Origin: Shinella sp. SUS2
GTDB taxonomy: Bacteria; Pseudomonadota; Alphaproteobacteria; Rhizobiales; Rhizobiaceae
Assembly: GCF_001262505.1 (NCBI RefSeq)
Contig: NZ_KQ410731.1
Coordinates: 1-64,000, forward strand
DNA length: 64,000 bases
Direction of reading: 5' to 3'
In this document: in pieces, positions 8,615 through 17,274 of the stretch
Numbering within the stretch: the stretch's first letter is position 1
How the letters are laid out: each line of letters opens with the position of its first letter
Made by a program: the position numbers and the translations under genes
The notes under the pieces: generated by a model
Databases searched by the model: none
What the model was told of the DNA's origin: nothing
Seen by the model: only the letters and a program-made list of their open reading frames with translations

Positions 8615-11600
8615 ATGTTTGGAAGTACGACGGAAAGCCGGATCAACACCACGACCGGCGGGAACCAGACCGCGCAGAGCGTCACGGCACTCTCCAATGG
8701 CGGCTGGGTGGTGACCTGGCAGCAGGGCCATGACATCTACCAGCAGGCCTATGACGCCCATGGTGAGCCGGCCGGGTCCGAGACGCGGGTCAGTCCGGAT
8801 CTCGGGTCGGCCGTAAATTTCGAGGCGCCGCAGGTCGTTGCGCTCACCGACGGCGGCTGGGTGACGATGTGGGGTATCTCCTATCAAAGCCTTCAGGCGC
8901 AAATCTTTCAGGCTGATGGAACGGCAGGCCCCAGCCTGGTGATTGCCGTTCAATTCGGCAGGCCGCAGGATGCGCAGATCGTCGCCCTACCGGATGGCGG
9001 CTGGGCGGCTATCTGGTCGACCGATTATTTTATCTCGAAAGGCGTTCACGTCGCGACATTCGACGCCGACGGCAACCCGGTCATGCCGGCAATGCGCGTC
9101 GATACCCAGACGTCGAGCCTTTTCTGGGAGAACGCCAAGGTCACACCACTCGCAAACGGCGGCTTCGTCGCGACATGGGTGGCAAGCGACTACAATCTCT
9201 ACCAGCAGGTCTTTGACGAGCATGGTGCGCTGGTCGGTTCCAACGAGGGCGTGAACACGGGCGGGTCGACGCTCAACGGTCCGTACTATGAAGTCATCGT
9301 CCGCCCTGGCGGAGGCTGGATTGTCGCCTGGAGCGCGGGAAGCGGGCTCAACAGCGAGGTCTATCAGCGGGTCTATGATGAAAATGGCAACGCTGGCACC
9401 GTCACGCAGATCAATCGCGGCAGTGACGGTCCGCAGAACTTCGTGCAGATAGCGCTTCTGGAAGGCGGCGGTTGGGTCGTGTCGTGGGTCGGCGACGACG
9501 ACACCAGCGCGGGGACGAGCAACGGCCTTTTCCAGAGGGTCTACGACGCCAACGGCGATGCGCTTGGCCCGGAAACGATGGTCAATACGACCGTCGAGGG
9601 CTGGCAATATGTTCACTCCGTCGTCGCGCTGACGGGCGGCGGCTGGGTCGTGACCTGGGAGTCGACCAATCAGGATGGCAGCGGCTTGGGTGTCTACCAG
9701 CAGGTCTATGGTGCCAACGGGCAGCCGGTCGGCGGCGAGACGCGGGTCAACGGCGAAACGGAGGGCGACCAGAAGGTCATCAAGGTCACCGCCCTGCCGG
9801 ACGGCGGCTGGGTCGTGACCTGGCAATCCGCCGGGCAGGACGGCGACGGGCTCGGCCTCTACCAGCGCACCTTTTGGGTCGGCAACGACGCGCCGACCGT
9901 CGGCAACACGATCGCGGCGCAGCAGGCGACGGAGGACAGCGCCTTCAGCTTCACCTTCGCCGCAAACACCTTCTCCGATGCCGACGCGCTCGATCGGCTG
10001 ACCTTTACGGCAACGCTCGCCAATGGCGACGACCTGCCGGCCTGGCTGGAATTCGATCCCGAGACCCGAACCTTCTCCGGCACGCCCGAGAACGGCGATG
10101 TCGGGGAGATCAGCATCCGCGTCATCGCGACCGATGGGGGCGGCGAAAGCGTTTCCGTCGATTTCACGCTGACGGTCGACAATGTCAACGATCCGCCGGA
10201 GCCGAACGGGACGATCGCTGCTCAGGTGGCGAGCGAGGATACGGCGTTCAGCCTCACCCTTCCCGCCAATACGTTCATCGATGTCGATGCCGGCGACACG
10301 ATGACCTATGCCGCGTCTCTGACGAACCATGACCCGCTTCCGGCCTGGCTCACCTTCGATCCCGCGACACGGACCTTTTCCGGCACGCCCGACAATGACG
10401 ATGTCGGGGAGGTCACCATTCGCCTGTTTGCGATCGACGAAGACCGGACGGTCGGTTTCATCGATTTCACCCTGACGGTGCAGAACGTCAACGATGCGCC
10501 AACGGTGGTGGGCATGATCGCGGCGCAGCAGGCGACGGAGGACCGGGCCTTCAGCTACACCGTGCCGGCCAACACCTTTGCGGATGCCGATGCCGGCGAC
10601 ACGCTCAGCTATTCGGCAAAGCTCTCCAACGGCAATGCCCTGCCGAGCTGGCTGGTGTTCAATCCGGCGACGCGGACCTTTTCCGGAACGCCGCCGACGG
10701 GCGATGCGAGCGGCATCACCGTGCGCGTGACCGCGACGGACGGGAGCGCCAGAACCGCCTTCGTCGATTTCATGCTTACCGTCACCGCCGTCAACGACGA
10801 TCCGGAGCTGCCCTCCAACGGCACGGCCGCGACGGCCGAAGACAAGAAACTGACCGTCGATGTGCTGGCCGCCGCACGGGACGAGGAGGGCGATGCGCTG
10901 AGCCTCGTTTCCGCCTCCGTGCGCTCGGGCTTCGGTTCCGTCTCGATCGAGAACGGTCGTCTGGTCTACGACCCGACGAGCGCGCCGAACCAGAACCTTG
11001 CCGAAGGGGAGAGCCGTACGGTCGTCATCCGCTACACCGTGTCTGACGGCCACGGCGGCACGGCCACGGCCGACCTCAAGGTCACCGTCCGCGGCGTCTC
11101 GCCCGATGTGGTCAAGGGCACGGACGGCAACGACAGGCTGGACGGCAGCAAGGGGGCCGATGTTCTCTATGGCTATGCCGGAAAGGACGTGCTTGACGGC
11201 AAGGGTGGCGCGGACCGCCTGGTCGGCGGCGAGGGCAACGACACCTATATCGTCGGAAAGGGCGATGTCGTCGTCGAGAAGGCGGATGAGGGTATCGACC
11301 TCGTCAAGTCCGCCGTCAGCCACGCGCTGTCCAGCCATGTCGAGAACCTGACGCTGGAGGGCAGGGACAACATCAACGGAACCGGCAACAGCCTTGCCAA
11401 CACGCTGACCGGCAATGCCGGCCGGAACACGCTTGATGGCGGGGCGGGCAACGACAAGCTGAACGGCGGCGCTGGAAACGACAGGCTCTATGGCGGGCAG
11501 GGCGCGGACAAACTATCGGGGGGCTCCGGTGCGGATACGTTCGTCTTCAAGTCCATCATGGAAACAACGGTTGCCTCCTCGGGCCGCGACACGATCCTCG

Positions 11601-11848
11601 ATTTCAGCCGCAGCCAGGGCGACAAGATCGACCTGAAGGCTATCGATGCCAGCACGAAGAGTTCTGCGAACCAGTCCTTCGATTTCATCGGCGATGAAAA
11701 GTTCCACAAGAAGGCCGGGGAACTGCGCTACGAGACGAAGGCGGGCAACACGTATATCCATGGTGACGTCAACGGAGACGGCAAGGCCGATTTCACCATC
11801 GTTCTCGACAGGGTGATCGACCTCAAAGCCAGCGATTTCATCCTCTAG
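8615..11848 (+). CDS. Large RTX calcium-binding protein with GGWVVTW propeller repeats and Ig/cadherin-like domains
   Basis: 1077 aa from the ATG at 8615, which has GGGGAA just upstream; there is no classical signal peptide. Three parts are visible. Residues 1-420 hold eight repeats of about 50 aa, each with a GGWVVTW-like core followed by YQQxYDxxG, probably a beta-propeller. Residues 425-830 hold three cadherin/Ig-like repeats (each with AAQxATEDxAFS and TFSGTP) and one VCBS/tandem-type domain ending YTVSDGHGGTA. The C-terminus carries RTX nonapeptides (GGAGNDKLNGGAGNDRLYGG) and a serralysin-type end with DTILDF and HGDVNGDGKADF. RTX proteins are exported by type I secretion and fold on Ca2+, so this is probably a surface or matrix adhesin. 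No secretion ABC/MFP genes are nearby. Confidence 0.9.
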   Translation: MFGSTTESRINTTTGGNQTAQSVTALSNGGWVVTWQQGHDIYQQAYDAHGEPAGSETRVSPDLGSAVNFEAPQVVALTDGGWVTMWGISYQSLQAQIFQADGTAGPSLVIAVQFGRPQDAQIVALPDGGWAAIWSTDYFISKGVHVATFDADGNPVMPAMRVDTQTSSLFWENAKVTPLANGGFVATWVASDYNLYQQVFDEHGALVGSNEGVNTGGSTLNGPYYEVIVRPGGGWIVAWSAGSGLNSEVYQRVYDENGNAGTVTQINRGSDGPQNFVQIALLEGGGWVVSWVGDDDTSAGTSNGLFQRVYDANGDALGPETMVNTTVEGWQYVHSVVALTGGGWVVTWESTNQDGSGLGVYQQVYGANGQPVGGETRVNGETEGDQKVIKVTALPDGGWVVTWQSAGQDGDGLGLYQRTFWVGNDAPTVGNTIAAQQATEDSAFSFTFAANTFSDADALDRLTFTATLANGDDLPAWLEFDPETRTFSGTPENGDVGEISIRVIATDGGGESVSVDFTLTVDNVNDPPEPNGTIAAQVASEDTAFSLTLPANTFIDVDAGDTMTYAASLTNHDPLPAWLTFDPATRTFSGTPDNDDVGEVTIRLFAIDEDRTVGFIDFTLTVQNVNDAPTVVGMIAAQQATEDRAFSYTVPANTFADADAGDTLSYSAKLSNGNALPSWLVFNPATRTFSGTPPTGDASGITVRVTATDGSARTAFVDFMLTVTAVNDDPELPSNGTAATAEDKKLTVDVLAAARDEEGDALSLVSASVRSGFGSVSIENGRLVYDPTSAPNQNLAEGESRTVVIRYTVSDGHGGTATADLKVTVRGVSPDVVKGTDGNDRLDGSKGADVLYGYAGKDVLDGKGGADRLVGGEGNDTYIVGKGDVVVEKADEGIDLVKSAVSHALSSHVENLTLEGRDNINGTGNSLANTLTGNAGRNTLDGGAGNDKLNGGAGNDRLYGGQGADKLSGGSGADTFVFKSIMETTVASSGRDTILDFSRSQGDKIDLKAIDASTKSSANQSFDFIGDEKFHKKAGELRYETKAGNTYIHGDVNGDGKADFTIVLDRVIDLKASDFIL

Positions 11849-12097
11849 ACGTTGCGGTATCAGCTTTGACGGCATCGGCCGGGAAGCGACCACGGCGTGG
11901 AAGAGATGGTTGCCATGCCATGTGGTCGTCCAGTGGCTGCCCGGGCGGGGCGTGCTGACGGTCGTGGTATCCCCCCGTCGGCCGATGGGGATGTTGCCCG
12001 CCGGCAGGCACAAGCGATCCGAAAACGGCTCAGCTGCGGTCCCGATCGCCTGTTTTCGAAGAGGCGTTTTTGCCTCGGAATGTATGCGTGTGTGGCC

Positions 12098-14284
12098 TCA
12101 TGGAATTTCGGTGTAGGCGAGGGCGCCGGCTTTGGCCTCGTTCTTTTGTTCGGCCGTCAGCCGCGCGCGTGCGGCGTCCGCGACGGTAAGGCCATCCGGC
12201 GGCTGCCACCACACGTCATGCGTCAGCGTCGACATGTCGTTGTCGAGGAGGATGTAGTCGGCAAACTTCTCCCCATGTTCGCGAAACGCCGCCGGTACGG
12301 TGTAGGCATAGTCGGCCATCTCCTGGACGCGCCTGCCATCCTTTGCCGAAAAGATGGCGGCGCCTGTCTGGCCAACGACGGAATAGAGATCGCCCGCCGG
12401 CGAGAAGGAGGCGTAGAGACCCTTCTCCACCTTTCCGATCTGTTGTCCGGTCTGTGTATCGAACAGGAGGATTTCATAGGATCCGCCGTTGTCGAGTTGC
12501 GTGGCGACCATCCGCGTCCCATCCGCACTGAAGCCGAAGGCTATCGGATAGAGCTCCTTCGAAACCGGAACGACCCCAGAACCGACCAGGCTGTTCTGCA
12601 CGAGCGACCAGTGCCCGAAGACGAGCAGCTTGGGCACATTGGTAGAGGTGTTCGTGCAGACGAACGAAAGGGAGGCGCCGTCGGCACTCAGGACCGCAAA
12701 GCCCCGGGTCAATGCCCAACCCGCCGTATTGGCCAGTCCGTTGCATTTCGTTCCAAGGTCGAACTCAAACCGCTTGGCGCCGCTGTTCACGTCCCAGCCC
12801 TGCACCAGGGCGAGACCCTGTTTGTGGAGCGTTCCGACAAGAACGGCGCCATCCGGGCTGAACACCAGGACGGGGGGATTGAAGCCACCATAGGCCGGGC
12901 CCAGATGGTCTGCGGAAAGCTTGATGGTGGAGATGGTCTTGCCCGTCGCCGCATCGGCGACCTTGGTGATCCCCTTGCCGAGATAGGCGGCAACGCGGGA
13001 TCCGTCCGCCGAGAATTTTACGCTGGGGACCGCGGTTCCCACCTCGCCCAGAATGCCGATCACCGTCTTCGTGCCGGTGTCCCAGATCTCCAGCGTGCCT
13101 TTTCCGACGCCACGATATTCGCGGTCGACGGAGGCGACGACGGCCCGGTCGCCACCCACATTGGCGACCACGACGTGGATGTTGTTCGCGGGAACGGGAA
13201 GGACGATGCTGCTCGAGCGCGTGGCCGCCGTCAGCGCCTGATAGGCAAAGGGAAACTGTTCCGCGGTCCTGTCGTCGATGCTCTGCGGAAGGCCCCGGAA
13301 AGCCTCCACGATCGCGCCCTCGACATCGCCCCTCCCGAGAAGCCGTTTCGATGCTCCCGCGTGGTTTTCGGAGGCCGACTGCGCGTCCTCGAATGTCATC
13401 GTGCCGTTCAGCAGGATTTCGGCGGTGAGCGACGATTTTATCCATGGTGTCTGGGACCAGTCCGTCGCTTCGCCGACGCTTCGGGAGACCTCGCTGAGGG
13501 CGCGTTGGACGGAAAAACCGGGCGTCTTGACGGCCGTGACAAAGGCTGTTGTGAACGGGCTCAGGTCTCCCTCGCCATCCGAGGCCGTCGCGTTGGGCGA
13601 CGTGGAGTAGGCGACGAAAATCCCGCGCGCCTCCTGTCTCGCGCCCGGCGTGTTGGCATCCACCTTTGCCAGCCCCCGCGCGAGGCTGCGGCCGGTTGAT
13701 GCCGACAGGCCCTGGGCGTCCTCGCGCGCGAACGGATTGTTGCGACAGGCGTCAAGGAAAACGAGGATGGAGGCGGACTTCGCCTTCACGCCATCGATGA
13801 TCTCGTCGATATAGACGAAGGCATCGGAAAGGGCGCCGCCGGCCTCGGCATCCGTCGCGACGATGTAGTTGCGGTCATCGATCTGTATGCCGTGTCCGGA
13901 ATAGTAGACCAGGGCGATATCGTCGGGCGACAGGGCGGATTGCATGCGCAACACACAGTCGCGGATGGTCGCACCGCGGGCGTCCAGCGCCACGAAGACG
14001 GTGAAGTTCAGTTTTTGCAGCACATCCGTCACCGCGGCGGCATCCCGGGCCGGATTGCGCAGCGGTGCGATGCCGCCGCCATAGGCCGCGTTACCGATCA
14101 CCAGCGCCAGCCTGCCAACCTTGCCTTCCGGTGCGCTGTCGAGAGGTTGGGAGCCGCCGGCCGCCATCTCCTGACAGGTATCGGCGGGGATCGTCTGCGT
14201 CGTGGTGGATGCGCTGGCGGAGGCGCATGAAAGGCACAGGCCGAGCGCCAGCGTTGCGTACGCGAGCAAAGTTTTCACGAGCAT
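12098..14284 (-). CDS. Caspase-like (peptidase C14) protein with C-terminal WD40-like repeats
   Basis: 728 aa. An N-terminal secretion signal (MLVKTLLAYATLALGLCLSC, cleavage probably after ASASA) precedes a caspase p20-like domain at about residues 57-290. This opens LALVIGNAAYGGGIAPLRNPARDA, carries the catalytic His131 in YYSGHG and the catalytic Cys180 in FLDACRNNPF, and retains a p10-like SPFTTAFVTAV segment. The remaining 400 residues contain repeated segments such as SADGSRVA, SPDGAVLV and SADGTRMV, which suggest a beta-propeller. Bacterial orthocaspases of this type cleave after basic residues. With a signal peptide it should act in the periplasm or outside the cell. It converges on the RTX gene at 8615. 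The target is unknown. Confidence 0.88.
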   Translation of the reverse strand: MLVKTLLAYATLALGLCLSCASASASTTTQTIPADTCQEMAAGGSQPLDSAPEGKVGRLALVIGNAAYGGGIAPLRNPARDAAAVTDVLQKLNFTVFVALDARGATIRDCVLRMQSALSPDDIALVYYSGHGIQIDDRNYIVATDAEAGGALSDAFVYIDEIIDGVKAKSASILVFLDACRNNPFAREDAQGLSASTGRSLARGLAKVDANTPGARQEARGIFVAYSTSPNATASDGEGDLSPFTTAFVTAVKTPGFSVQRALSEVSRSVGEATDWSQTPWIKSSLTAEILLNGTMTFEDAQSASENHAGASKRLLGRGDVEGAIVEAFRGLPQSIDDRTAEQFPFAYQALTAATRSSSIVLPVPANNIHVVVANVGGDRAVVASVDREYRGVGKGTLEIWDTGTKTVIGILGEVGTAVPSVKFSADGSRVAAYLGKGITKVADAATGKTISTIKLSADHLGPAYGGFNPPVLVFSPDGAVLVGTLHKQGLALVQGWDVNSGAKRFEFDLGTKCNGLANTAGWALTRGFAVLSADGASLSFVCTNTSTNVPKLLVFGHWSLVQNSLVGSGVVPVSKELYPIAFGFSADGTRMVATQLDNGGSYEILLFDTQTGQQIGKVEKGLYASFSPAGDLYSVVGQTGAAIFSAKDGRRVQEMADYAYTVPAAFREHGEKFADYILLDNDMSTLTHDVWWQPPDGLTVADAARARLTAEQKNEAKAGALAYTEIP

Positions 14285-14450
14285 GACCAGTTCCTCGAGG
14301 GAAAGACCAACGGTGAATGTGCTGCAGTGCCTGAAATGAAGGCGTCACAGTAGCAGCTTCATTAGGAGGCGTAAATATTATTGCCGTCTGAACACTGCAT
14401 CGCGCGGACGGCTGAGGTTTGCAGGAGGCAGGCCGGATGATGGGGGGAAG

Positions 14451-14474
14451 CAACGCCTTCCGGGGAAGGCGTTG
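14451..14474 (-). terminator. Hairpin downstream of cupredoxin gene
   Basis: CAACGCCTTC (14451-14460) and GAAGGCGTTG (14465-14474) form a perfect 10-bp stem with a CGGG loop. It lies 56 bp past the stop of the minus-strand cupredoxin gene. There is no clear U-tract, so terminator function is only probable. Confidence 0.5.
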
Positions 14475-14530
14475 CCCTGCTGCAAATGTCGGCCGGGTAT
14501 GCCTTGTGTTCGCACCCGGCGCGCAGGGTG

Positions 14531-14863
14531 TCAGGCAATGATGGTGATCGTTCCCTTCATGTTGGGGTGGAAGCGGCAGTAGTAGGCGACGCTGTCGTCA
14601 GCGGTGGCAACGTGCGTGATCGTCTTGCCGGGTGGGATCAGGATGTCCCAGCCGCCCTTGACGGTGGCGGTGTGGGAAAAAGGATCCCGGTTGGTCCATT
14701 CGATGGTCTCGCCGGCCTTGACCTTTATGTCGGCGGGCAGGAAGGCGAGTTTTTCGATGGCGACGTGCACGGTGCCGTTATGGGCGCGGGCAAGCGCATG
14801 GCTGGCGAGGACGGCTGCGCCTGTCGCAAGGAGCTGCCGCCGGTTGAGGGAGGGCAGGGTCAT
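14531..14863 (-). CDS. Cupredoxin-domain protein (plastocyanin/amicyanin-like), Tat-exported
   Basis: 110 aa. The N-terminus NRRQLLATGAAVLASHALA is a twin-arginine-type signal. The mature type-1 copper domain contains the expected ligands His64 (FSHTATVKGG), Cys96, His99 and Met102 (AYYCRFHPNMKG). It should be a small periplasmic blue-copper electron carrier or copper-binding protein. Its start codon overlaps the stop of the DUF4142 gene by 4 bp (ATGA), so the two are translationally coupled and share the ECF-type promoter described at 15430-15459. The electron-transfer partner is unknown. Confidence 0.93.
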   Translation of the reverse strand: MTLPSLNRRQLLATGAAVLASHALARAHNGTVHVAIEKLAFLPADIKVKAGETIEWTNRDPFSHTATVKGGWDILIPPGKTITHVATADDSVAYYCRFHPNMKGTITIIA

Positions 14864-15381
14864 TTCAGGGCGGCCGCGACATGTTCGGCGTGCTGCTGGT
14901 GGCCTTGGAAGAGTTTCAGGCCGGTTTCGAGCAGGCTCTTCAGCTCGGCATTTTCCGCGGAGGGGATGAGCAGGGCTTCCAGCGCCTTGTTGACCTCGCC
15001 GTGATAGGCGACCTCGTTGTTGATATAGGCCTTGTCGAAGGCCGCGCCGTCGAGCTTGGCGAGTTCGGCGCGCTTGTCCTCGGCGGCCCTGGCAAGGGCC
15101 TGGCTGGTGGCGTTGTCCTGCGGCGTCACGTTCAGCTTCTTGACGAGGGCAAGGGCCATGTCGTTGACGGCCTCGTGGTCCTTCTGCATCGACTGGGCGA
15201 AGGCGAGCACATCGGCATTCTTCGTCTTCGACAAAGCGAGCTTGGCGGCCTCCACGTCGATGAGCCCGGCGCTATAGGCGATATGGGCGATCTCGGGATC
15301 GGTCGGCTTGTCGGCAGCGCCGGCGAGGGAGGCGGCAAGGGCAAGGCAGGCGGCGCCGAGCGTGGTCATGAGGGTCTTCAT
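14860..15381 (-). CDS. DUF4142 family exported protein
   Basis: 173 aa from the ATG at 15381, which has AAGGAG at proper spacing; the longer frame to 15486 overlaps the promoter and is rejected. A signal peptide (MKTLMTTLGAACLALAASLAGA) is followed by a four-helix, ferritin-like bundle. Its characteristic features are SMQKDHEAVNDMALAL and a C-terminal LFQGHQQHAEHVAAAL. The histidines of these helices could bind metal. DUF4142 proteins are periplasmic stress-associated proteins of unclear biochemistry. It is coupled to the cupredoxin gene and lies behind the sigma gene, so it is likely a target of that sigma factor. Confidence 0.9.
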   Translation of the reverse strand: MKTLMTTLGAACLALAASLAGAADKPTDPEIAHIAYSAGLIDVEAAKLALSKTKNADVLAFAQSMQKDHEAVNDMALALVKKLNVTPQDNATSQALARAAEDKRAELAKLDGAAFDKAYINNEVAYHGEVNKALEALLIPSAENAELKSLLETGLKLFQGHQQHAEHVAAALK

Positions 15382-15429
15382 CGGGTTTCTCCTTGGCCGG
15401 CGGTGCCGGTCCTGTTTCGGTAACGCAGC

Positions 15430-15459
15430 ATTGGATGCCGCATCGCCGCCGGGGTTCCC
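15430..15459 (-). promoter_or_regulatory. ECF-type promoter for DUF4142-cupredoxin
   Basis: Read on the minus strand: GGGAACC, 13 nt, then GGCATCCAAT. The same two blocks with exactly the same 13-nt spacing precede the sigma gene (16174-16203). GGGAAC is a typical ECF -35 element, so the second block is taken as the -10 region. The element begins 1 bp after the sigma gene stop and sits 48 bp upstream of the DUF4142 ATG. Confidence 0.75.
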
Positions 15460-15460
15460 G

Positions 15461-16150
15461 TCAGCCTGCAAGGCCGAGTTTTGCAATGACGGCCTCCGTC
15501 AACCGGTCGCAGCGCGCGCCGGCAAAGGGGAAGGCGTCGATCAGCACCGGGCCGATCTGCGCCTCAAGCCGTGCCCGGATCAGCTTGCGGGCGCGGTGAA
15601 GCCGTGTCTTGACGGTGGCCGGCGGCAGGTCGAGCAGCGCGGCGGCCTCTTCGACGCTGAGGCCCTCGATGACACGGGCGACGAAGACGAGGCGGAAAGC
15701 TTCGGGAAGCGCGTCGGTCGCCTCCTCGACGAGGTGCAGGAGTTGTCGCTGGGCCATGAGGCGCTCCGGGTCCTCGATGGAGGAGGCAAGCGGGAAGGGG
15801 ATGATCTCGGCCTGTGTCGGGCCGGCCGGGGGCGCGGCGCGCTTCAGCCGTTTCTCGGCGCGAAGGCGCATTAGGGCGGTGTTGAGGGCGATGCGCGACA
15901 GCCAGGTCGACAGCGAGGCCTCGCCGTTGAAGCCCTGAAGATGGGCGAAGGCCTTCAGATAGGCCTCCTGCAGCACATCCTCCGCATCTGCATTGTTGCG
16001 GATGACGGCCCGCACGAGACGGTAGAGGCGCTGGTTGTGGTGCTTGATGATGCGGCGGACCGCATCGGCGTCGCCAGCGGCCGCGCGCGCGACGAGGCGA
16101 GCTTCGTCCTCGATGGCGGCGGCGGGGGTGGCATTGGACAAGACGGGCAT
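15461..16150 (-). CDS. ECF-type RNA polymerase sigma factor
   Basis: 229 aa. The region 2 core reads YRLVRAVIRNNADAEDVLQE followed by YLKAFAHLQGF and STWLSRIALNTALM, which covers -10 recognition. Region 4 reads LPEAFRLVFVARVIEGLSVEEAAALLDLPPATVKTRLHRAR, the -35-binding HTH. About 40 residues after region 4 (including a lone Cys in GARCDRL) exceed the minimal ECF length and may be regulatory. No anti-sigma gene is adjacent. It is followed by DUF4142 and cupredoxin genes under an identical promoter, so it probably autoregulates and drives a periplasmic copper or redox response. Confidence 0.94.
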   Translation of the reverse strand: MPVLSNATPAAAIEDEARLVARAAAGDADAVRRIIKHHNQRLYRLVRAVIRNNADAEDVLQEAYLKAFAHLQGFNGEASLSTWLSRIALNTALMRLRAEKRLKRAAPPAGPTQAEIIPFPLASSIEDPERLMAQRQLLHLVEEATDALPEAFRLVFVARVIEGLSVEEAAALLDLPPATVKTRLHRARKLIRARLEAQIGPVLIDAFPFAGARCDRLTEAVIAKLGLAG

Positions 16151-16173
16151 GCTTGTTCTCCTTCCGGGACCAT

Positions 16174-16203
16174 ATTGGATGCCGGCGGTGCCGCAAGGTT
16201 CCC
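16174..16203 (-). promoter_or_regulatory. ECF-type autoregulatory promoter for the sigma gene
   Basis: Minus strand: GGGAACC at 16197-16203, 13 nt, GGCATCCAAT at 16174-16183, then 23 bp to the ATG at 16150. Both blocks and their spacing match the promoter at 15430-15459. The flanks and spacer differ, so this is not a simple sequence duplication. Confidence 0.75.
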
Positions 16204-16333
16204 GGAAAAATCCGCCTGTATCGCGACGTGCGGGGTCGGCGAAGGACGGCTGACAGATGGCGGGAACCGGCTATAGTCGCCGGCGGCTCGCAATGCCTGT
16301 GGTGGCGGCGCGACACGACATGGAGACTGAAAG

Positions 16334-17194
16334 ATGAAGCCCACCCCCATCACGGCGGCGCCCGGCGACGCCGCCGCCCGCAAGGCGATCAAGCCGGTGA
16401 TCTGCTATCCGGTCGAGACCCTGCCGCGTCCCGACCTTGCGGCCTATCGCGCGCTCCGGGACGACCTGACGCTTGTCGAAACGGTCGTCATACCGCCGCG
16501 CGAGGCCGCCACCTGGTCGGTGCCGGCCGGACATTTCTGCCGTCTTGTCTGCAGCGAGGGGCCGCAGGTGGGCGACCTCAACCTCTTCAATGCGCAGGAT
16601 CTGAAGGAACGGCTCTACACGGGCAAGACACGCGCGCTCGCCGGCACCCATGTCGGCCTCGGCGACCAGCTCTTTTCCAATTTTCCCTATCTGCGCCCCA
16701 TCGCGACGATCACGCACGACACGCTCGACTGGTACGGCTTCGACGCGTTCGGCGGCGCAGTGCATGACGTGATCGGCACGCGCTGCGACCCCTATACGCA
16801 CAACCTGCTCAGCCACGGCGGGCAGTATCACCATTGCTGCCACTCGAACCTCACCCGCGCCTTTGCGGCGAAGACCGGCATGGCGCTGCGCGAGGCGGAA
16901 ACCTATGTGCACGACGTGCTGAACGTCTTCATGTGCACCGGCTTCACGCGCGATACCGGCCAGTATTTCATGAAGGCGAGCCCGGTGCGGCCGGACGACT
17001 ATCTGGAGTTTTTCGCCGAGATCGATCTTCTCGGCTGCATGTCGGCCTGCCCGGGTGGGGATTGCTCTGCGCAGCACTCGTCCGACACGGCGGCGTGTTA
17101 CCCCATGGTCGTCGAAATCTACAAGCCGAAAACCCTGCCGGCCGGCTGGGCGCCGCCGCCGGTCAACGGCTACGATGGTAGCCATGGTCTCTAG
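16334..17194 (+). CDS. Urea carboxylase-associated / DUF1989 family protein
   Basis: 286 aa, matching the DUF1989 (urea amidolyase-associated protein) family. Diagnostic segments are the central GDQLFSNFPYLRPIATITHDT, LLSHGGQYHHCCHSNL, and the metal-binding-looking CMSACPGGDCSAQHSSD near the C-terminus. Members are co-encoded with urea carboxylase or guanidine degradation enzymes and with their ABC transporters; one lineage was shown to act on carboxyguanidine. Here no urea carboxylase or allophanate hydrolase is nearby, so it is an orphan copy. An AGACTGAAAG sequence precedes the ATG. Confidence 0.85.
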   Translation: MKPTPITAAPGDAAARKAIKPVICYPVETLPRPDLAAYRALRDDLTLVETVVIPPREAATWSVPAGHFCRLVCSEGPQVGDLNLFNAQDLKERLYTGKTRALAGTHVGLGDQLFSNFPYLRPIATITHDTLDWYGFDAFGGAVHDVIGTRCDPYTHNLLSHGGQYHHCCHSNLTRAFAAKTGMALREAETYVHDVLNVFMCTGFTRDTGQYFMKASPVRPDDYLEFFAEIDLLGCMSACPGGDCSAQHSSDTAACYPMVVEIYKPKTLPAGWAPPPVNGYDGSHGL

Positions 17195-17201
17195 GGGATT
17201 T

Positions 17202-17231
17202 CCGAGCCGAAGCGGTGACGCTTCGGCTCGG
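17202..17231. terminator. Bidirectional hairpin between convergent genes
   Basis: CCGAGCCGAAGCG (17202-17214) and CGCTTCGGCTCGG (17219-17231) form a perfect 13-bp stem with a GTGA loop, 7 bp after the DUF1989 stop and 43 bp before the end of the convergent RTX gene. Its core GCCGAAGCG-N4-CGCTTCGGC recurs at 62460-62481. It has no strong T-run but the right position for a shared terminator. Confidence 0.65.
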
Positions 17232-17274
17232 GCGCTATCGTAGAACAACAGCTGCGCCGGCTGCCCGCTCGACC

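Noticed and set aside
8987-11338. Antisense frame (783 aa) opposite the RTX gene
   Set aside because: Repeat-driven shadow; the sense strand encodes the recognisable RTX and propeller repeats.
8615-11848. Tandem repeats as CRISPR-like or satellite DNA
   Set aside because: The repeats are diverged and in frame with a protein repeat of about 50 aa. No spacer-repeat alternation is seen.
11849-12097. A terminator between the convergent RTX and caspase genes
   Set aside because: Only a loop-less imperfect palindrome (CCCCGTCGGCCGATGGGG near 11971) is present, with no T-run, so I do not call it.
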